From positions 5,644,925 to 5,708,924 of the forward strand of contig JACDQD010000003.1 in assembly GCA_019843655.1 (NCBI GenBank): DNA of 64,000 nucleotides. The letters run 5' to 3'. Each line of letters opens with the position of its first letter. Position 1 is the first letter of the stretch. Shown in pieces: positions 24,341-37,660 of the stretch. The position numbers and the translations under genes are program-made. The DNA comes from Lethocerus indicus. Its lineage: Eukaryota; Arthropoda; Insecta; Hemiptera; Belostomatidae. The notes under the pieces are model-generated. The model worked only from the letters and a program-made list of their open reading frames with translations. It was not told where the DNA came from and made no database searches.

Positions 24341-26429
24341 AAAAATGTCAACGCAAACCAAAAACCTAATTGCAATAAAATTCCTTATTGTAATGAAATA
24401 TACATTCGGAGTGTATAATCACTACCAGCATTTGTCGATAAACAAATCATCGCAAAATATTTATCGCGCCACTACTATAATCGGTACAGGGCTCTTAAAA
24501 TTTATAATGTTTCCTGGAAATGTATTAAAAAAATTGTTATTCATGGTACTGCTAAGGAAAGTAATTGTAGTTCCTAAATTTACGATGAAAGACATTTTGC
24601 ACAGACTCCTTTTGAACATTACGTTTATTAACTTCACTTGTCCATAATATTTGAATTAGTAATTGTAATATGTTGAGCAGTCAAATGCAGCTAGCAAAGC
24701 CCGCATATCTTTGTACGATCCCGTCGCTAATTCGTATGCGGTCACAGGTATAATTTGATGTCCGACTCTTTCCTTTTTGTGGCCGATAACGGTTCATTCG
24801 ACAGGGCAATAAAAATTCCCTCCGCTTTGTGATTAAGAGGGAGGGGAGGGGGAAATAATATTCAGTCAACTTGAAACGGGGCGGGCGTTAGGCTAAAACC
24901 CGAATCGCACATTCAGAAACACCAAGCTGGTGTACAGACATTCGAACGGAGCTGATTGAATTGAATGAAGCACCACACTATACACGCGTACAGTACTATA
25001 TTTTTCAATCTGGTGGTTTTCGGTGGACTGTGGCACAGGCATTAAGAATTAATGAAATTTCAGGCAACTACTAGAAATTGTAAATTTATGTGCCAGGTAC
25101 TCCTCCATTTAAACATTATTCGCGAAGTTCTGAGATTGTCTCAATAAAACAGATAGAACTGGACGATAATACAAAACAAGGATAATAAATTACAGTGAAT
25201 TCTTGACGGCGAAAAGAGATTAATAGTTAAAGAAAAAAGTTCAGTTAATTGGGTATAATAAAATAAAATTCTATAACCGCGAAAAGAGTGTAATTACGGG
25301 TGCACTGTGATGAAGAGTGGTATTAATGATTATTTCTTACAAGCTAAATCGAATCTGCTTGAGCTCCTTTTCTGATCGAACTAAAACAATTTCACCGCTG
25401 TGAACATAAATCTGAAGGAACCTCTTCCGCGAAGAAAGAACTGGAACAACCGCGATAAATCGAAAACAGTAAATCGGTATCGACATCATTTCCTACTTAA
25501 GCCGGGGCATTCTCATTAGCAGATCGGGTCTAGGGAGAGTCTTTAGCTTTATAATTTAGTGCTGATTCTATGGTACTATACTGCGCTCGACCCGCACTTA
25601 GCAGTAAAACTAAGCCTGGGGAAGAGAGCAGATTAAAAGGTCGTAAAATGTTCTTTATCCTATCGCCATTTAAACCGCTGCCTTCGAGACTCGGCTATCG
25701 ACTTCTTATGCGGAACCCATTACCTGACTGCACTCAACAAAATTGGATAGGATAGTCGACTTTCTTCTATAGGAAGATTTATTCTATCAACTAATTATTT
25801 TTTAATAACACCGGAGGTTTCTGACATCTGTACAGAATCTATTAGGAACATCAACCTGTTGCATGTGAAAACCATTTTTTACGTGTCCTAATACGTCGCA
25901 ATGAAACTCTATTTGAAGTTTGATATGAAGAGAATACCGATTAATCTATTTCGGTTCAATATTTTCATAATAACCACGTTAGGCAAAACCATATGTTAGC
26001 GAAAAGTCCTGAATGTATTTTCCGACAGAGAGTTTAATCGATCGACAATGTGATTCAACAATGGTGGTTGGGTTATGCTGCGGGTCAGAGCACCTATACG
26101 CATACCGAATTTGTTAAAGAGTAATTAATGTATATAGATATTTAGTCTTAAATAAATTCAAACTAACGAATATAATATCATATCATTGATATCCAGGAAT
26201 ATAATGAATGAAGGAATTCAGTTAGAATGAAATCAGACGTATAAACAGTTTAAGGACCAAATTTTCCATTTTAGTTTATATGTTTATATCCAGAAGTAAT
26301 ATTCAGCGAATTATTAATTAACGGTAAAATACAATACGCGCTGAAACACGTTCCCGTTTTCAGGACATTTATGAAAACAGTATCATCAACATTATGAGAA
26401 ATTAGGAATTAATCTCCTAGTGGAAAGAT
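24341..26429. other. AT-rich noncoding DNA
   Basis: No supported gene. A G/A-rich patch lies at about 24836-24858. Otherwise AT-rich spacer; ATATCATATCATTGATATCC near 26175 is partly palindromic. Confidence 0.55.
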
Positions 26430-26815
26430 GGTGGAGCCGACAGTGTTGATTCGGTGTGGTCGGAGCGTTGAGAAGGGCGGGTATGCGTACCCCATTGTAC
26501 CCGGAGGCGCGCTCGTCTCTAATGCTAGAATAGAGAGGCTCGAAGGGCCCCTTCGCACTGATTAATTCTCGGGTCAAAGACTTCGGTTGGACCCCCCAGA
26601 CAATATTGGCCGCGCCACGGGGCAATTTTAACACCTCCTCCGCCGACAATGTCTCGTCGAATGGCGAGCCTCTCTCAATTATATACCATACTGAGGCGGC
26701 GGCGGCGGCGGCGGTGGTGGCCTTAACCTCGAGAGCTGGCCCCCGGGGCCGACCACTACCGGTCCCACTCAAGAATGCCGGAAACTTTCCGGACAACACT
26801 GGCCAAGATTAAAAA
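26430..26815. other. GC-rich island with open frames on both strands
   Basis: A compact CpG-rich block open on the minus strand (26392-26799, 135 codons) and on the plus strand (26606-26812, 68 codons). Both frames translate the GGC repeat as a poly-Ala run. The minus-strand product has a protein-like middle (GSPFDETLSAEEVLKLPRG) but matches no family I know. Two-strand openness argues for composition over coding. It is the best place in the window to look for a cryptic exon. Confidence 0.3.
26695..26720. repeat. (GGC)n microsatellite
   Basis: About six GGC/GCG triplets followed by GGTGGTGG, inside the GC-rich island. It would encode poly-Ala in frames on either strand. Confidence 0.8.
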
Positions 26816-29800
26816 TTACTTTTCATCAATACACTAATTGGCAGTCACCTTTTTTCAAAATCGAAAATCGTTATAAATGCCCATGACGTATGGAGGCTTC
26901 TTCCGGATTAATGTTCTTCGCAATTGTCGAATGTTTTATATTCTTACATTCACAAGAAACATTTCATATTTAATTTATCTAATTTATTGAATTCGATTAC
27001 TGGGAGAAGTCGATTAACTGAAAGCTGAAAGAAGAAATTTTTGAATCGTATATACAAAAACTGGCCAGGAGATGGGAAATAGCGGCTGTTTAAAACTTAG
27101 GCCCGTGGACCCCAGAAATAAGGACAAAGGAGATATTTTCCCAGGATGCCCATCGATGCCCCCCTTCTGCCCGGGGAAAGAAAATGAGACGGCGAAACAA
27201 GAAAAAAATAAATATTTTTTGGGCCCGAGTATATGCAAAGCAGGAGGAGCCGACCGACAGAGACAGATGGCCTCCAGGAGTTTGTTAGTTCCACAAAACA
27301 AAAGACATTTTATCGCTCTTTCCCCTCTTTTTTCGGCCCGAAATTTTTTATTTTACTTTTTTCTTATCCGAGAGTTTCGTGTGTCCTTCCCGTCACCCCT
27401 CGCCACCGTGTAAATCCGAAACGATTCACTCCAACCGAGAGTAGTTAATGCATCCGACGGGATTATGTCAGACGGCCCCGTTTCACGTTTTTCTTTCTTT
27501 GGAACCGACCGTCAGTTTATACAAGAATCAGTTAAAACAACGTGCCCGAACATATTCCTCGTTGCAATTATAAACGGGATTAGTAAACATCATTGTAAAT
27601 TCAGCCGCGGAAAAACAGAATAATATTTACCATAGTGCGCTCATTATTCGCTTGTAATGTAGACCGACACGGAATGTATACTTTCGTGTGACATACAGTT
27701 CGACTTAGTTCAATGTAATATTTGGCTCAATATATTCGGCATTTATTCACAGTTCACAGAATACAATTTCGAATACTTCATACTACTTCCATATTTACTG
27801 TCGTGCTTAAACTCAAAGGGAAAATCAGGAATTTGTTATACAAAGTAGAGATCTAAAACGAGTCACTGAAAATATAATTGATTTTTGGCTAACCAACTAA
27901 TCTACCGAACGAAATATGAGTGTCTGTAGGCAATATAGAAAGCAAGAGTAATAAATAAGGATGCGGAGGCAATTTGAGGACAGTGTTTTTAAAATGCTTG
28001 CCTACGGCTCTCAAGAGTACAAGGACCGGCCCGAGTCGCAGGAATCACCCGTAAAACACTTTCATATTTTGGTTTCAGGTTTCCAAAATTAAAATAATAC
28101 TTGTTTTTTCCCCTTTTGTTTCAAAACAGTGCCAAGTTCACAACGACTGGACTCTTGACCTTACGAAAAATAAGACGAAGTTTCAATTTTATTTTAATAC
28201 TTTTGGCATTGAGTGAAAAACATAGGGGGGCCTACACTAAAAATACAAGCCAGGCCTCAGTCGGCCGTGTTTTTTTTTCTTCTTTGCTCCTGCCGCTCTC
28301 AGACCGAAACAAACGTCACCGTCGCCGAAGACGACGTCTGGTCGACGACCGGGAGGGGGGCGCTGGTCCCCCGCCCCAACCCAAAAAAAAATTTGAGGCG
28401 TCCCGAAACAAATTCACGACCCGTCCCTTTTCTAAAATCTTACGTACTTTAAAAACGACGACTTAAGAAAATTATGTATTGTATAGGTTCATGGAAATAC
28501 TTCGTTCTTTTTGCAAGTGAGGGCAGGTTGGTAGTTAAAGTAAACGGGCATCATAATTTCTTCAAACGACGATTTCTGCATGAGTTAAATAAATTATTAA
28601 AGCCCTAAAGCGCTTATGAAGCGTATAAGCCCCTCCCTCCGTTCTCCGGATTTTTCTTATTTTTTGAATGATTCGTAAACTGTACATATTTGTATTGTTT
28701 ATGCATACACTGATTGTAATAATTAAAAAAAAACTTTGACGGTTACCTTAGAGAAATAAAAGCCGGCAGCCACTCACCTGCAACAAAAGAAAAAATAAAA
28801 TTACCAACTGACTATAAAAAAGGAGATTATTATTATTCATTCCAATAATAACAGACGTCGAAACATTTCAAATGGTGGACCGAAAAAACAAATAAGAGTA
28901 TATAGCCATGTAAAATGTCTGCTAATGACAGTTACATAATTGAAATCCTGTCACTTATAAGTTTATGTAATCCCGAAAAGATATAATCTAAAATTAATAA
29001 TCTAAAGCAGCTGATTTACAATACGTGACTTTCAATGGAACAGTCCACCGATCGAATTGACAAATTGTTCAAATAATGTATTCCCTTGACTTATCTTAAT
29101 CGTGAAACATTATATGTGCTTTAAATAGAAATCGAAAAAACCGGTCTGTGAATTATAGAATGTGTAATTGTGGGACAGTAGAGAGTAGTAAACAAATTCT
29201 GGTTTACAGCCCTCATCTCAGTTGTTTGGTCTGGCCTTTGACTGCCTCCGGAACACGAATAATTATTACCACTAGGGACCAAATATAGTTGAGGGTGAGA
29301 AACAAAACATCATGCTGGCGGAGTTAATCTCCAGCCCTTGACGACTAGTCAAAGACTAATTGCCTTCTCAATTGAATGGGATCAACTCTTTTGAATGCGA
29401 ATCCGCCAATCGGAGGGTTTAATACAAATTTATTTGAAAGCCCAGTTTGGAACAACGGTGAATGATGTCCGTCGTCACGATGTATCTTGTAGTTATTATC
29501 TATCGGTGGGAGGCCGGCGTGCGTGGGTTATCTAAATCTCGGAGATGAATGATGACGAGATAACGGAATGTAGGCTGACACGATCCTCGCCATCAGCCCG
29601 CCGGGGCAATTGAGAGGGTTGCCTTCAACGATAAGGTGAAGGGAGCCAAAACAATGACGTAGCCCCTAATGTATTCGAATTTTTTACACCGCCTAACTGT
29701 ATTTAAAGACTCGACTGGCAAAAACCCGTTTCGTAGAGCAGATAATTTGGATAAATCATGTGTGCTTGTGTGTGCGACTAATTAAATATATGTGCGATGC

Positions 29801-29931
29801 AGTAAATCTGTTGACTATTGAATATCAAATGTGGCAATAAGGGAATGTGAGAGTAATCAGGACCTCAACAAACACCATGTTATCCAACTCTTCAGTACGA
29901 CACTTGAAACTTGTGTCCACAAGTAGGGGAG
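26816..29931. other. noncoding DNA with two GC patches
   Basis: No supported gene. Patches at about 27070-27440 and 28240-28420 are GC-rich with overlapping frames on both strands or in two frames; a CGCCGAAGACGACG-type CpG run lies near 28322. GCTTAT and ATAAGC near 28612-28630 can pair around a short loop. The rest is AT-rich spacer. Confidence 0.5.
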
Positions 29932-29944
29932 AGTGTGTGTGTAT

Positions 29945-29989
<45 letters not shown>
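29932..29989. repeat. compound (GT)n-(TA)21 microsatellite
   Basis: A short (GT)n run at 29932-29942 leads into an uninterrupted (TA)21 at 29948-29989. Likely polymorphic in length. Confidence 0.95.
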
Positions 29990-29991
<2 letters not shown>

Positions 29992-30149
29992 GGTCAAGAC
30001 CTTCACATTATCTTATATGGATGTAATAATCACAAGAAAGAAGCAATAATCAGTTTGTTACTCTGTTGCAGACTAATTAGGATATTATGATTGATTTAAC
30101 TTATCATTAAAGTGAATAAGAAATCTCCGAACCGAGAACATGAATGACG

Positions 30150-30640
30150 CACACGCCTATGTAACGAAGGTGGGGGGTGATATGACTTCGGGGCAAAGAG
30201 GGTGAAGAGGGTCATTATAAGTTATAATTGCCCAAGAACCGCTCCGTCCGGTTTCCTGTAATCCGGGCCCTTCCGTGCATCTCATCGTGGCCACTCCGGG
30301 CGACCGCTCTTCGAAAGGGAAATTGAAAATGGGAAGATAATGAGCGATAAAGGGAGGACGAGCGGGAACCTTCTCTCGGATGGTAGGCGAGAGAGAAAGA
30401 GATGATGGTAGGGGCGGAGTGTGGGCCAAAAGAGAGACGGAGAGAGAGAGAGAGAGAGGGGCAGACACGGGGAGGGGGTGGAGGAGGGGGGACGTCTGAA
30501 AATAAAAGTGGAGCCTTGAGAATGGCGTGAGTGCGAGAAGCGGGAGGGGATGCGCGCGTTGGGGCGCCCGGGCGGGGGGTCGACGCCCCACGGCCCGGGG
30601 ACACGTGGCCGCCACCCTCCCACTGTCTTACCCAACACAT
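30150..30640. other. GC-rich island with GA tract
   Basis: The left part is CpG-rich. 30386-30490 is a purine run with (AG)10 at about 30440-30459. 30540-30610 is extremely GC-rich (GGGCGCCCGGGCGGGG-type words). Three minus-strand frames (30157-30689) overlap each other because the CT strand lacks stops; their Leu/Pro/Ser-rich translations are artefacts of the tract. Possibly a promoter-like or GAGA-factor-type element. Confidence 0.4.
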
Positions 30641-31581
30641 TCACCACAATTTCCGGAAAACGTTTTCCCTCTCCTGGTATTAATAGCACTGTGCAAAATT
30701 ACGCAATTTATCAACTACGACAGGGAGGGGGGCTCCACATTATATTTAACGATCATTGAAAGAATGCATAATCCCAGTTATAAAAAAAGGATTATACTTA
30801 TCCAATTGTTACCCAGGTTTTGAATTTAAATAACAAAAGCACTGCTGTAACGTTAAAAGCTAACATTATCGCACAAATGAACTGATATAACACCGTTTCT
30901 ACCCATCCTCAATAGTAATTACACAACCATGGCGGTACCCTCCTTGATAGCGCAGTACTGATACCACCCATTATTCCGAATACTCACGATACCGCAATAA
31001 GTATTTAAAGTTGTATAATTGCATATGAATTTATCCCAGAAAAATAGTTTTTATAATTGTTTTTACGTCCTTGCACGAATAAAATCTGTATGTTATTTTT
31101 CAAGTTTTATTTCAGTAATTATTAGTTATGACGAAAACTGAATACAAGGCTCATCACTTTCCTTTAATTTAAGTCCGAGTAAAGAATGTATTTAATGTAA
31201 CAGCTTTAAACGAATATTTGTTAATGGTCCTTGAAATGTTAGCGAACGCAGGTTTAACAAACCTAAAATTTTCATGGCCTGTCGATATTTAATACAATTA
31301 AGAAATGAGTTATATCGGTACGCACAGTAACATGAAACTGAGCAGCGCGGCCACGAGGAATAATCGTGTCGTTGCTCTGTGACGTTGGGAGTGAGTCAGT
31401 AAGTGAAGGTCAGTGGGCCCCCGAAACTATTTTTAGGGTATTCGCTAAAAAATCCGGCCGGGTTTATTTTAAAGGGAGACTTTTAATTCGGGGCACCTCC
31501 ATCCCGCCCACTCAACCCCCACGTCTACTTCTCATTACAGTCAGCACATCGACGACGTTTCGACTCAAAAATTAGCCGAAA
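30641..31581. other. AT-rich noncoding DNA
   Basis: No gene seen. 31366-31575 is somewhat GC-rich with a 69-codon frame lacking features. Confidence 0.55.
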
Positions 31582-31591
31582 CATATATATG

Positions 31592-31622
<31 letters not shown>

Positions 31623-31627
31623 TATTA

Positions 31628-31670
<43 letters not shown>
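31582..31670. repeat. interrupted (TA)n microsatellite
   Basis: About 89 bp of TA repeat broken by single-base changes (GTATA, ATAATATA, TATTATAT). These interruptions are themselves arranged symmetrically, so the block can fold on itself. Confidence 0.95.
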
Positions 31671-31674
<4 letters not shown>

Positions 31675-31828
31675 GAATAGAATAATAGTGACGGATAATA
31701 ATAAGTAATAATTGTAACGAGAAAATTATATATACAGGACCCCCTTCCCGAACAGATTTTCTCTGTAGTATCCCTATATTTCCTTACGTAGTGACTGACA
31801 CAAATTTTAAATTGTAAACTATTATAGA

Positions 31829-31829
<1 letters not shown>
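31671..31829. other. unique spacer between two (TA)n arrays
   Basis: About 160 bp of non-repetitive AT-rich DNA. A 119-codon minus-strand frame spanning this and both arrays is mostly Tyr/Ile repeats and is rejected as coding. Confidence 0.6.

Positions 31830-31881
<52 letters not shown>
31830..31881. repeat. (TA)26 microsatellite
   Basis: An uninterrupted TA repeat of 52 bp, the longest pure one in the window. Confidence 0.95.
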
Positions 31882-31886
<5 letters not shown>

Positions 31887-32129
31887 GAGTTGGCTATAGA
31901 TATTGACACTGAAAATAATTAATGAAAACAAACTAAACTCCTATATAATATACTTATACTGGAAATATTCTTAATTATTGTACATGTCCGTACGTTGTCT
32001 GTAAAAGTAAACTAGAAATAACTCAGCCTATAGAAGAACCCCAGATTAGGATTCGTATTCTTAGGGAAGGAAAAAAGAGGAAGAAAATTGAAAGAGAAGT
32101 CATGAGTTATTTCTGTCATTAGGGGAACA

Positions 32130-33240
32130 CAACTCGTTAGAACTGTTAGTGGAACGTCGACTGTATCTCCTCCACCAGCCGCCTCTACCCTCACACACAA
32201 TCAAACACATACGCACCACAAGCCCTCGCCCTCGCCCACCCCCTCCCCACTGTACGACAGTATATCTTGATGATGTACGAATTAGGCTAATGTTAAGGTC
32301 AAGGCCAATCAGCCGAGGACTGATGAGAAGGGGGGCGGCGGCAAGGGAAGAGACAGAAAGAGCCGAGGGGGGAGCAAAAAACAGGAAAGGGTTCATTAAC
32401 ACGACGAATATTAGAGTGATAAAGACTGATGCGGGAAATTGAGAAAACGGGAGATTAGGAACAAAGAAGGACATATAAAATGGAGGTAAATTTGTTAAGA
32501 ATAATAGAAGTAACTAATAGAGTAAAAAAGTAGAAGTACATAAAATAGAATTTATGACTGTCTTTCTGCGCCTAATTACGCTTAATAATGAACACTAGTA
32601 AAGGTTGATGTAAATAAGAAGAACAGACCGCTAGTATGTGCTTGTCCGGCGTGCTAAGAAAGGCAAATCGGCCAATAACGGAGCAGAGTGGGACAGAACG
32701 GGGCGGACGCAACCTCGGCGGGATGAAAAAAAAATCTTATTTTTTCGAAACAATCGCCGTTCAAACGTCCGTCACCGGTTTCGAAACGGCTCAGCTCACG
32801 AGTGGGCCGAGACCGACCACGAGGGCCGCGGATTATAGGGTTCGGCCATAAGTCGGGACCCCATTATGCGGAAATGAATGGCGATGATATAATCGCTCCT
32901 CGCATTGTTGCTTCCCGCCTCGTTTTGTTTCCCCCGCCGTTCTTCACCCTCCCCCCCAACTCAATCGCGCTCCTCCTTTCTTACGGATTTATTTTGCCGA
33001 GATGACGATAAAAAGCTACGAGAGGCGCTTGACGGAAGGGTGTCAAGGAAAGCCGATGAACTCTCCCTCCCAGGCAGGTTGAGAAGATATCGCCGGGTTG
33101 CGACACCGGAGTATTTCTCCTGATCGGTATCGGACGTTGACTGAAATGCGGCTCGGAGACTCGCCGAGCTCTTCGTGCTGGTTTCGGATTTGTAGTAAAC
33201 CCGCTTCGACATCCTTCACTCCTTCTCAATACCCGTTCGA
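32130..33240. other. extended GC/CpG-rich region
   Basis: About 1.1 kb of alternating GC-rich sub-blocks, with C-rich (32230-32250) and purine-rich (32325-32395) runs and GTTTCGAAAC (10-bp palindrome) at 32778-32787. Many frames of 60-120 codons overlap on both strands; none shows a domain. Its size and CpG density make it a candidate promoter or regulatory domain. Confidence 0.4.
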
Positions 33241-33599
33241 TACCACTATCCGACAAACCAGTCATCAATGATATTTGACGGCATCGTGTGTAACCGTTGT
33301 CTCGATTATATATAAAATTAGATAGCGAATTAGATGGCCTGCGAATTCAGTACGATTCGATTCAATTGCCGTCGAACATTGGCAACAAAATCTAATTTCT
33401 CCCAGGTACCTTGTTATCGCTCGTGAATAGAGCTCGAACCCTAGGGGGATATTAAACCCGATCCCAGTTTTGAAACCAAAAGACACGACAGCAGAGGAAA
33501 TCGTGCGTAAAAGAATTAATGGTCGAAAAGTGTAAATGAGACCCAACCTATACGTCCACACACTCGGGAATGAGATAACGCCTAATTATAATAAACGGG
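33241..33599. other. mixed noncoding DNA
   Basis: A 98-codon minus-strand frame (33265-33561) has no recognisable feature. Nothing else seen. Confidence 0.45.
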
Positions 33600-34060
33600 A
33601 CGGAGGTCTTTCTTTTACCCGGGGGACGTAGAAAGTAGACTGGCCGTTTGCAGCCTCGTAGCGCGGACCCAGTTCTAGCGGGCGGCCGGCCGCAGTTCTC
33701 TGAATCGGTAGAAAATGGGACAGCGGGGTACGTGACGCCGGAAGGGTATACGAATGGATTATGAAGCGGGACGGAGAAATATCGAGAAGAATAGAAAACG
33801 GTCGAAAGGGGAGGGGTGTAGGGAGAACGACGGATAAATTTAAACCGAGAGAAATGGGGAAAAAGGAACAGAACCGTGGATTGAGAGGGCGGAAAGACCG
33901 AAAGAGGGGGAGGGAAAGAGAAAGAGAGTGGAGGGACCGGGTGACACAGAAACAGTGGTCTGTGTCTGGCAGGGTCGTCGACCTCGCACACCTCCGTCAC
34001 ACTCACCCAAACAACCGATCGGCTCACTTGCCACGGAACAATGCCATAAATTGGACCGCG
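33600..34060. other. GC-rich island with purine tract
   Basis: GC-rich left part with a perfect 12-bp palindrome GCGGCCGGCCGC at 33682-33693, then a purine-rich run (33761-33938) followed by GCCATAAA (34043-34050), an Abd-B-type word. The 159-codon minus-strand frame (33548-34027) is the pyrimidine strand of the tract and is rich in Ser/Pro/Phe. Confidence 0.4.
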
Positions 34061-37000
34061 TAATTATAAATACAGACAGTCGCGCCGTGACTTAGTTCCA
34101 GAAATATCGCCAACCAATTTGCTTTGTCGGTTGCATCGCGGATGAGACGGTCTGCAACCAAGGCCGGGCAGGAATGTTTAGTGGGGGGGGGCGTACCCAG
34201 ACTGATTATCGCTTCCTGTTGGAGCAGGTAGAATACCGATAACTTGTTTATTAAATTAATGCATTGTCAAACCATATTATGAGGTGCCCAAAAAGTAATT
34301 TCACTAACCACCCTTTAATATTTATATATAAAGTAAAACTATATACCTCTCTGATGAACATCGGGTATAGAGCACTCCGTTGTATGCATTATAATATAAA
34401 AATGTTTTGTAAGGCGGTTTTTAAAACTTGTACGAAAGCCCTGTGACCAGTTATTAAATCTATCCATAATTTCTACATAAACACGTAACAGAGCACGAAG
34501 ATATTGGCTAACATTTTCCTGAGGAAGGAAGGGTTGGTTAAAGCATAAATTTCCAATTTGAGTTCAATCCTCCTTTTTCGTAGTTCAATGACGTAATGTT
34601 ACATTTAAATTATGTTGATGTATATAATTATTTAAACTATTATTATAACAAACAAATTATTAGAAAGTGGCGTATCAGACTACCTAGTTGATGTTATTCG
34701 AGGGACGTATTGGTGGTAGTGGGGGTTTCAACTGGACTTGACTATTTCAAATAGACAATTACACACGAGTTATTTAACTATCTCCCAAGTTTCGTTCGAA
34801 ACCGTGAACACGATAATAACGCATTCAGAGTGCAGACGAGGGGCAACCACCTCGTGGTAGGTGGACGGGCCGTTTCTTAATACGCCCGGGGAATATAGAT
34901 GTCAAATTATTTGTAATTTATAAGTATGTGACGATTCCCCCGCGTTGAAAATTCGTCGCGTATGGTCACGCAGGAATTGAAAAATAACAGAAAACACACG
35001 ATAAACGCCGGCCGGTAGCTTCATTTGTACACCGGCCTCACGGCACGAATTTCCGGCAAGAATTGGAGAATATAAGGGCCGATGCCATCCGCTTTTCTCG
35101 GAACACCGACTTCCGAACCAACCATATCGAAAATGTTAAATCGATAAAATGGGTAAGAATAAATAGGTCGAAACCTGAATGTATTTCAGGATAATAATGC
35201 ATTCTAACTTAAAATATCAGGTATGCATATTAATGCGCAATAAACGCAAAATCTAACAAAATAATCCGACACTGGATGGTAGAGTAGATACTTCATTTTG
35301 AGGCCGACAATTAAAAGCATAAGCATAGAGAGAAGAGGACCGTGTATATTATAGAGATAGAGCTACGGGGCTACTGTATACACTTGTCTAGGCCTCTATA
35401 AAAGGGCCCCATTGTGTAGTCGTCCATGAAAGGAGCCACTAATTGAGAGAGCTGCCCCATGATAAAACGTCCATGAATCAGCTCGCCGCCATCAAACTAA
35501 TTACATCCCCAGTATACATCTACCGACGGACCTCCTTTCGACTCGACTCTCCACTCCGGGAGGTTTCGTTCGGGTTGAAAGCGTATCGAAATTTCAAGGC
35601 GTCCAGTAATCCCAGCTGTTGGCGAATTCAGACAACTTATCCCGATATAAAACTTAATTTCAACAACCAATAAATATCTTCCCCAATTGATTCGGCATAA
35701 TATATTTCATGTAGTTCTGCTTCAAAGAAATATTGATAAATATTCACTTCTCATTAAAATAATTAGTACGACTAGCATTGCATAACTCAAACTTTTCCTA
35801 GCGCCATTATTTATAGGTCCAGAAGCGAATTTCCCTACTGCTGCGCGAGTGAAATAATTTCGAAAAGGTACTTCAATAAATATGATTTTGACTGGCGGAA
35901 TATCCACAGGATTGGAATGAGCGCAAGCCGGCTCCGGTCGCAATAACAGTATAAGTCGGTGTAATTTAACTTTACGGCTGTCTCTCGACTTGAGGTCGTT
36001 GAGCTTCCCTCGGCGATGCGTCGTCCACCACCGAAGACCGAATGTCCTCCCGAGCAAACTCCATTCCCTTGCTCCAACTGCAAAACTGTTCCTGATGTCT
36101 ACTATTCCGGAAACCCAAAGGTTTATAGGATAATCCCCCTAATAGCAATAAATTGGTCTTGCCTACTTAATTCCAAAGTCGATCGATTACTGCAGTTTCA
36201 TTATAGGTTGCTACGAAAATTATATCATTCTTAAACAAGATCAGCACCTGACCAGTCGGGAATATCATTATTTATTAACAAAAACCGTTAATTTTGCAAA
36301 CGTCAATTATTTTGTTACTGACATAGAAATAATTTTGGGCAGTCCTCTCCTTGGCAGTTTGGGAAGCTCTAAATGCCATATAATGTAAACACTTTATTGG
36401 ATTGTGCATGTGACCTTACTTTGTACTTTTGTTTGGATCGCACTCATTTAAAGAGCCCTTTCTTTCTGCAATATTATGTTCATTACCTTCTTTTCTGTTA
36501 TCACTGCACAGTACAGAACTTCATTTGAGACTTAGTTGGAAAACAAGCAGAGATGCACAGCTGAATGGGTCCCTCAACCCCACGACCCCAGCTCACGTTA
36601 AATGCACCCTATAATTACACGCTGACATAGGAAAATAAACAAGACCCAGCATAAATACTAGGGAATTGAAAATAGTGAGAGGTTTTAGGTGGAAGACACG
36701 CTTAAAAAGATTCGAATTAATAAAAACCATATCTATGAGATGATCAGACGGGATATGACGGGACAATCGTTGAAAACGGTAAAATGCAATTCGAATTTCG
36801 GGTCACGACACGGTTGAAGGCCGCCCGAAAGATGGCATCTAAACTGGGTGTTTAACGCTGACTCCAGCACTCCTACACAATCGTCGTACTACACAGGAAA
36901 CAATACCGTTTTAAATTAACATTAATTAAACGAATACGTACTCCTATCATCTGCATGTAAGTTAATACCCCTTAGGGAGAAATTGAAGTTAGTATATTAG

Positions 37001-37660
37001 GGTACAGGTTCGTTGAATTTTTGTATTCCCACTATTACTAATAAGCGTGTTCCATTTTTCGGCAATTTTCTCACGCCGAAGTGAAAGCACGGCTTGAGAA
37101 AGTGGAGCCGAGGATGTATTCCAACCGTAATATGGCGTTATAAATTTGTTGCCAAAAAATAATTCCCACCGACAGTTCCTCAACAATGCCTTTCCTCAGG
37201 GCGAAGAATGGCGATTACGGAGTGTCTCCTGCTGACGTGCTTTTCCTGAACCGTGCGTTTTAACGATATTCACAATGGTACATGCGCCGACAAAAACTCC
37301 ACAAAGTTGAAATCACAAGAAGGTAAATATAAAATTGAAGATTACATTAAAGACCCACGCACACAAACTAGAAGGACGATAAGGCGCATTGTTTTTCAGA
37401 ACCGAACTGTTAGGGCAATCTGAAAGTTCCGGTTCCCAATACAAACATCGGTGATCTAAGGTTGAAAGGCCATTTTTCATAGACAGTTCTCCTGTATAAC
37501 ATAATAATACAACTGTATGTCGTTCACAATAATAAGGAAGAGGAAACTCCTTTAATAAATCAATCTTTAATCAATTCTTGCTGAATGAATAATTCTTTAA
37601 TATTATAAGACTGAGTTTATAGTAAATTAGTAAAGGGGATTTACAGAACCCGTATAACGC
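34061..37660. other. noncoding DNA, mostly AT-rich
   Basis: No supported gene. A G9 run lies at about 34182-34190. Patches at 34780-35110 and 35830-36110 are somewhat CpG-rich. A TATA word at 35397 is listed separately. No long repeats seen. Confidence 0.55.
35397..35404 (+). promoter_or_regulatory. TATAAAAG box
   Basis: A canonical TATA word in a GGCCTC...GGGCCCC context. An initiator would fall near 35425-35432, where no clear TCAGT is seen. The next plus-strand frame (35443-35673, 76 codons) is unrecognised. The TATA-core probability is modest. Confidence 0.25.

Noticed and set aside
28619..28630. AAGCGTATA-like start of miR-965
   Set aside because: Only nine bases agree and the local hairpin is too small.
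30157..30689. Three overlapping minus-strand frames of 135-152 codons
   Set aside because: All three frames are open at once over a CT-rich tract, so the openness is compositional.
31572..31931. 119-codon minus-strand frame
   Set aside because: Mostly Tyr/Ile from TA microsatellites.
33548..34027. 159-codon minus-strand frame
   Set aside because: Ser/Pro/Phe-rich translation of a polypyrimidine strand; overlapped by open frames on the plus strand.
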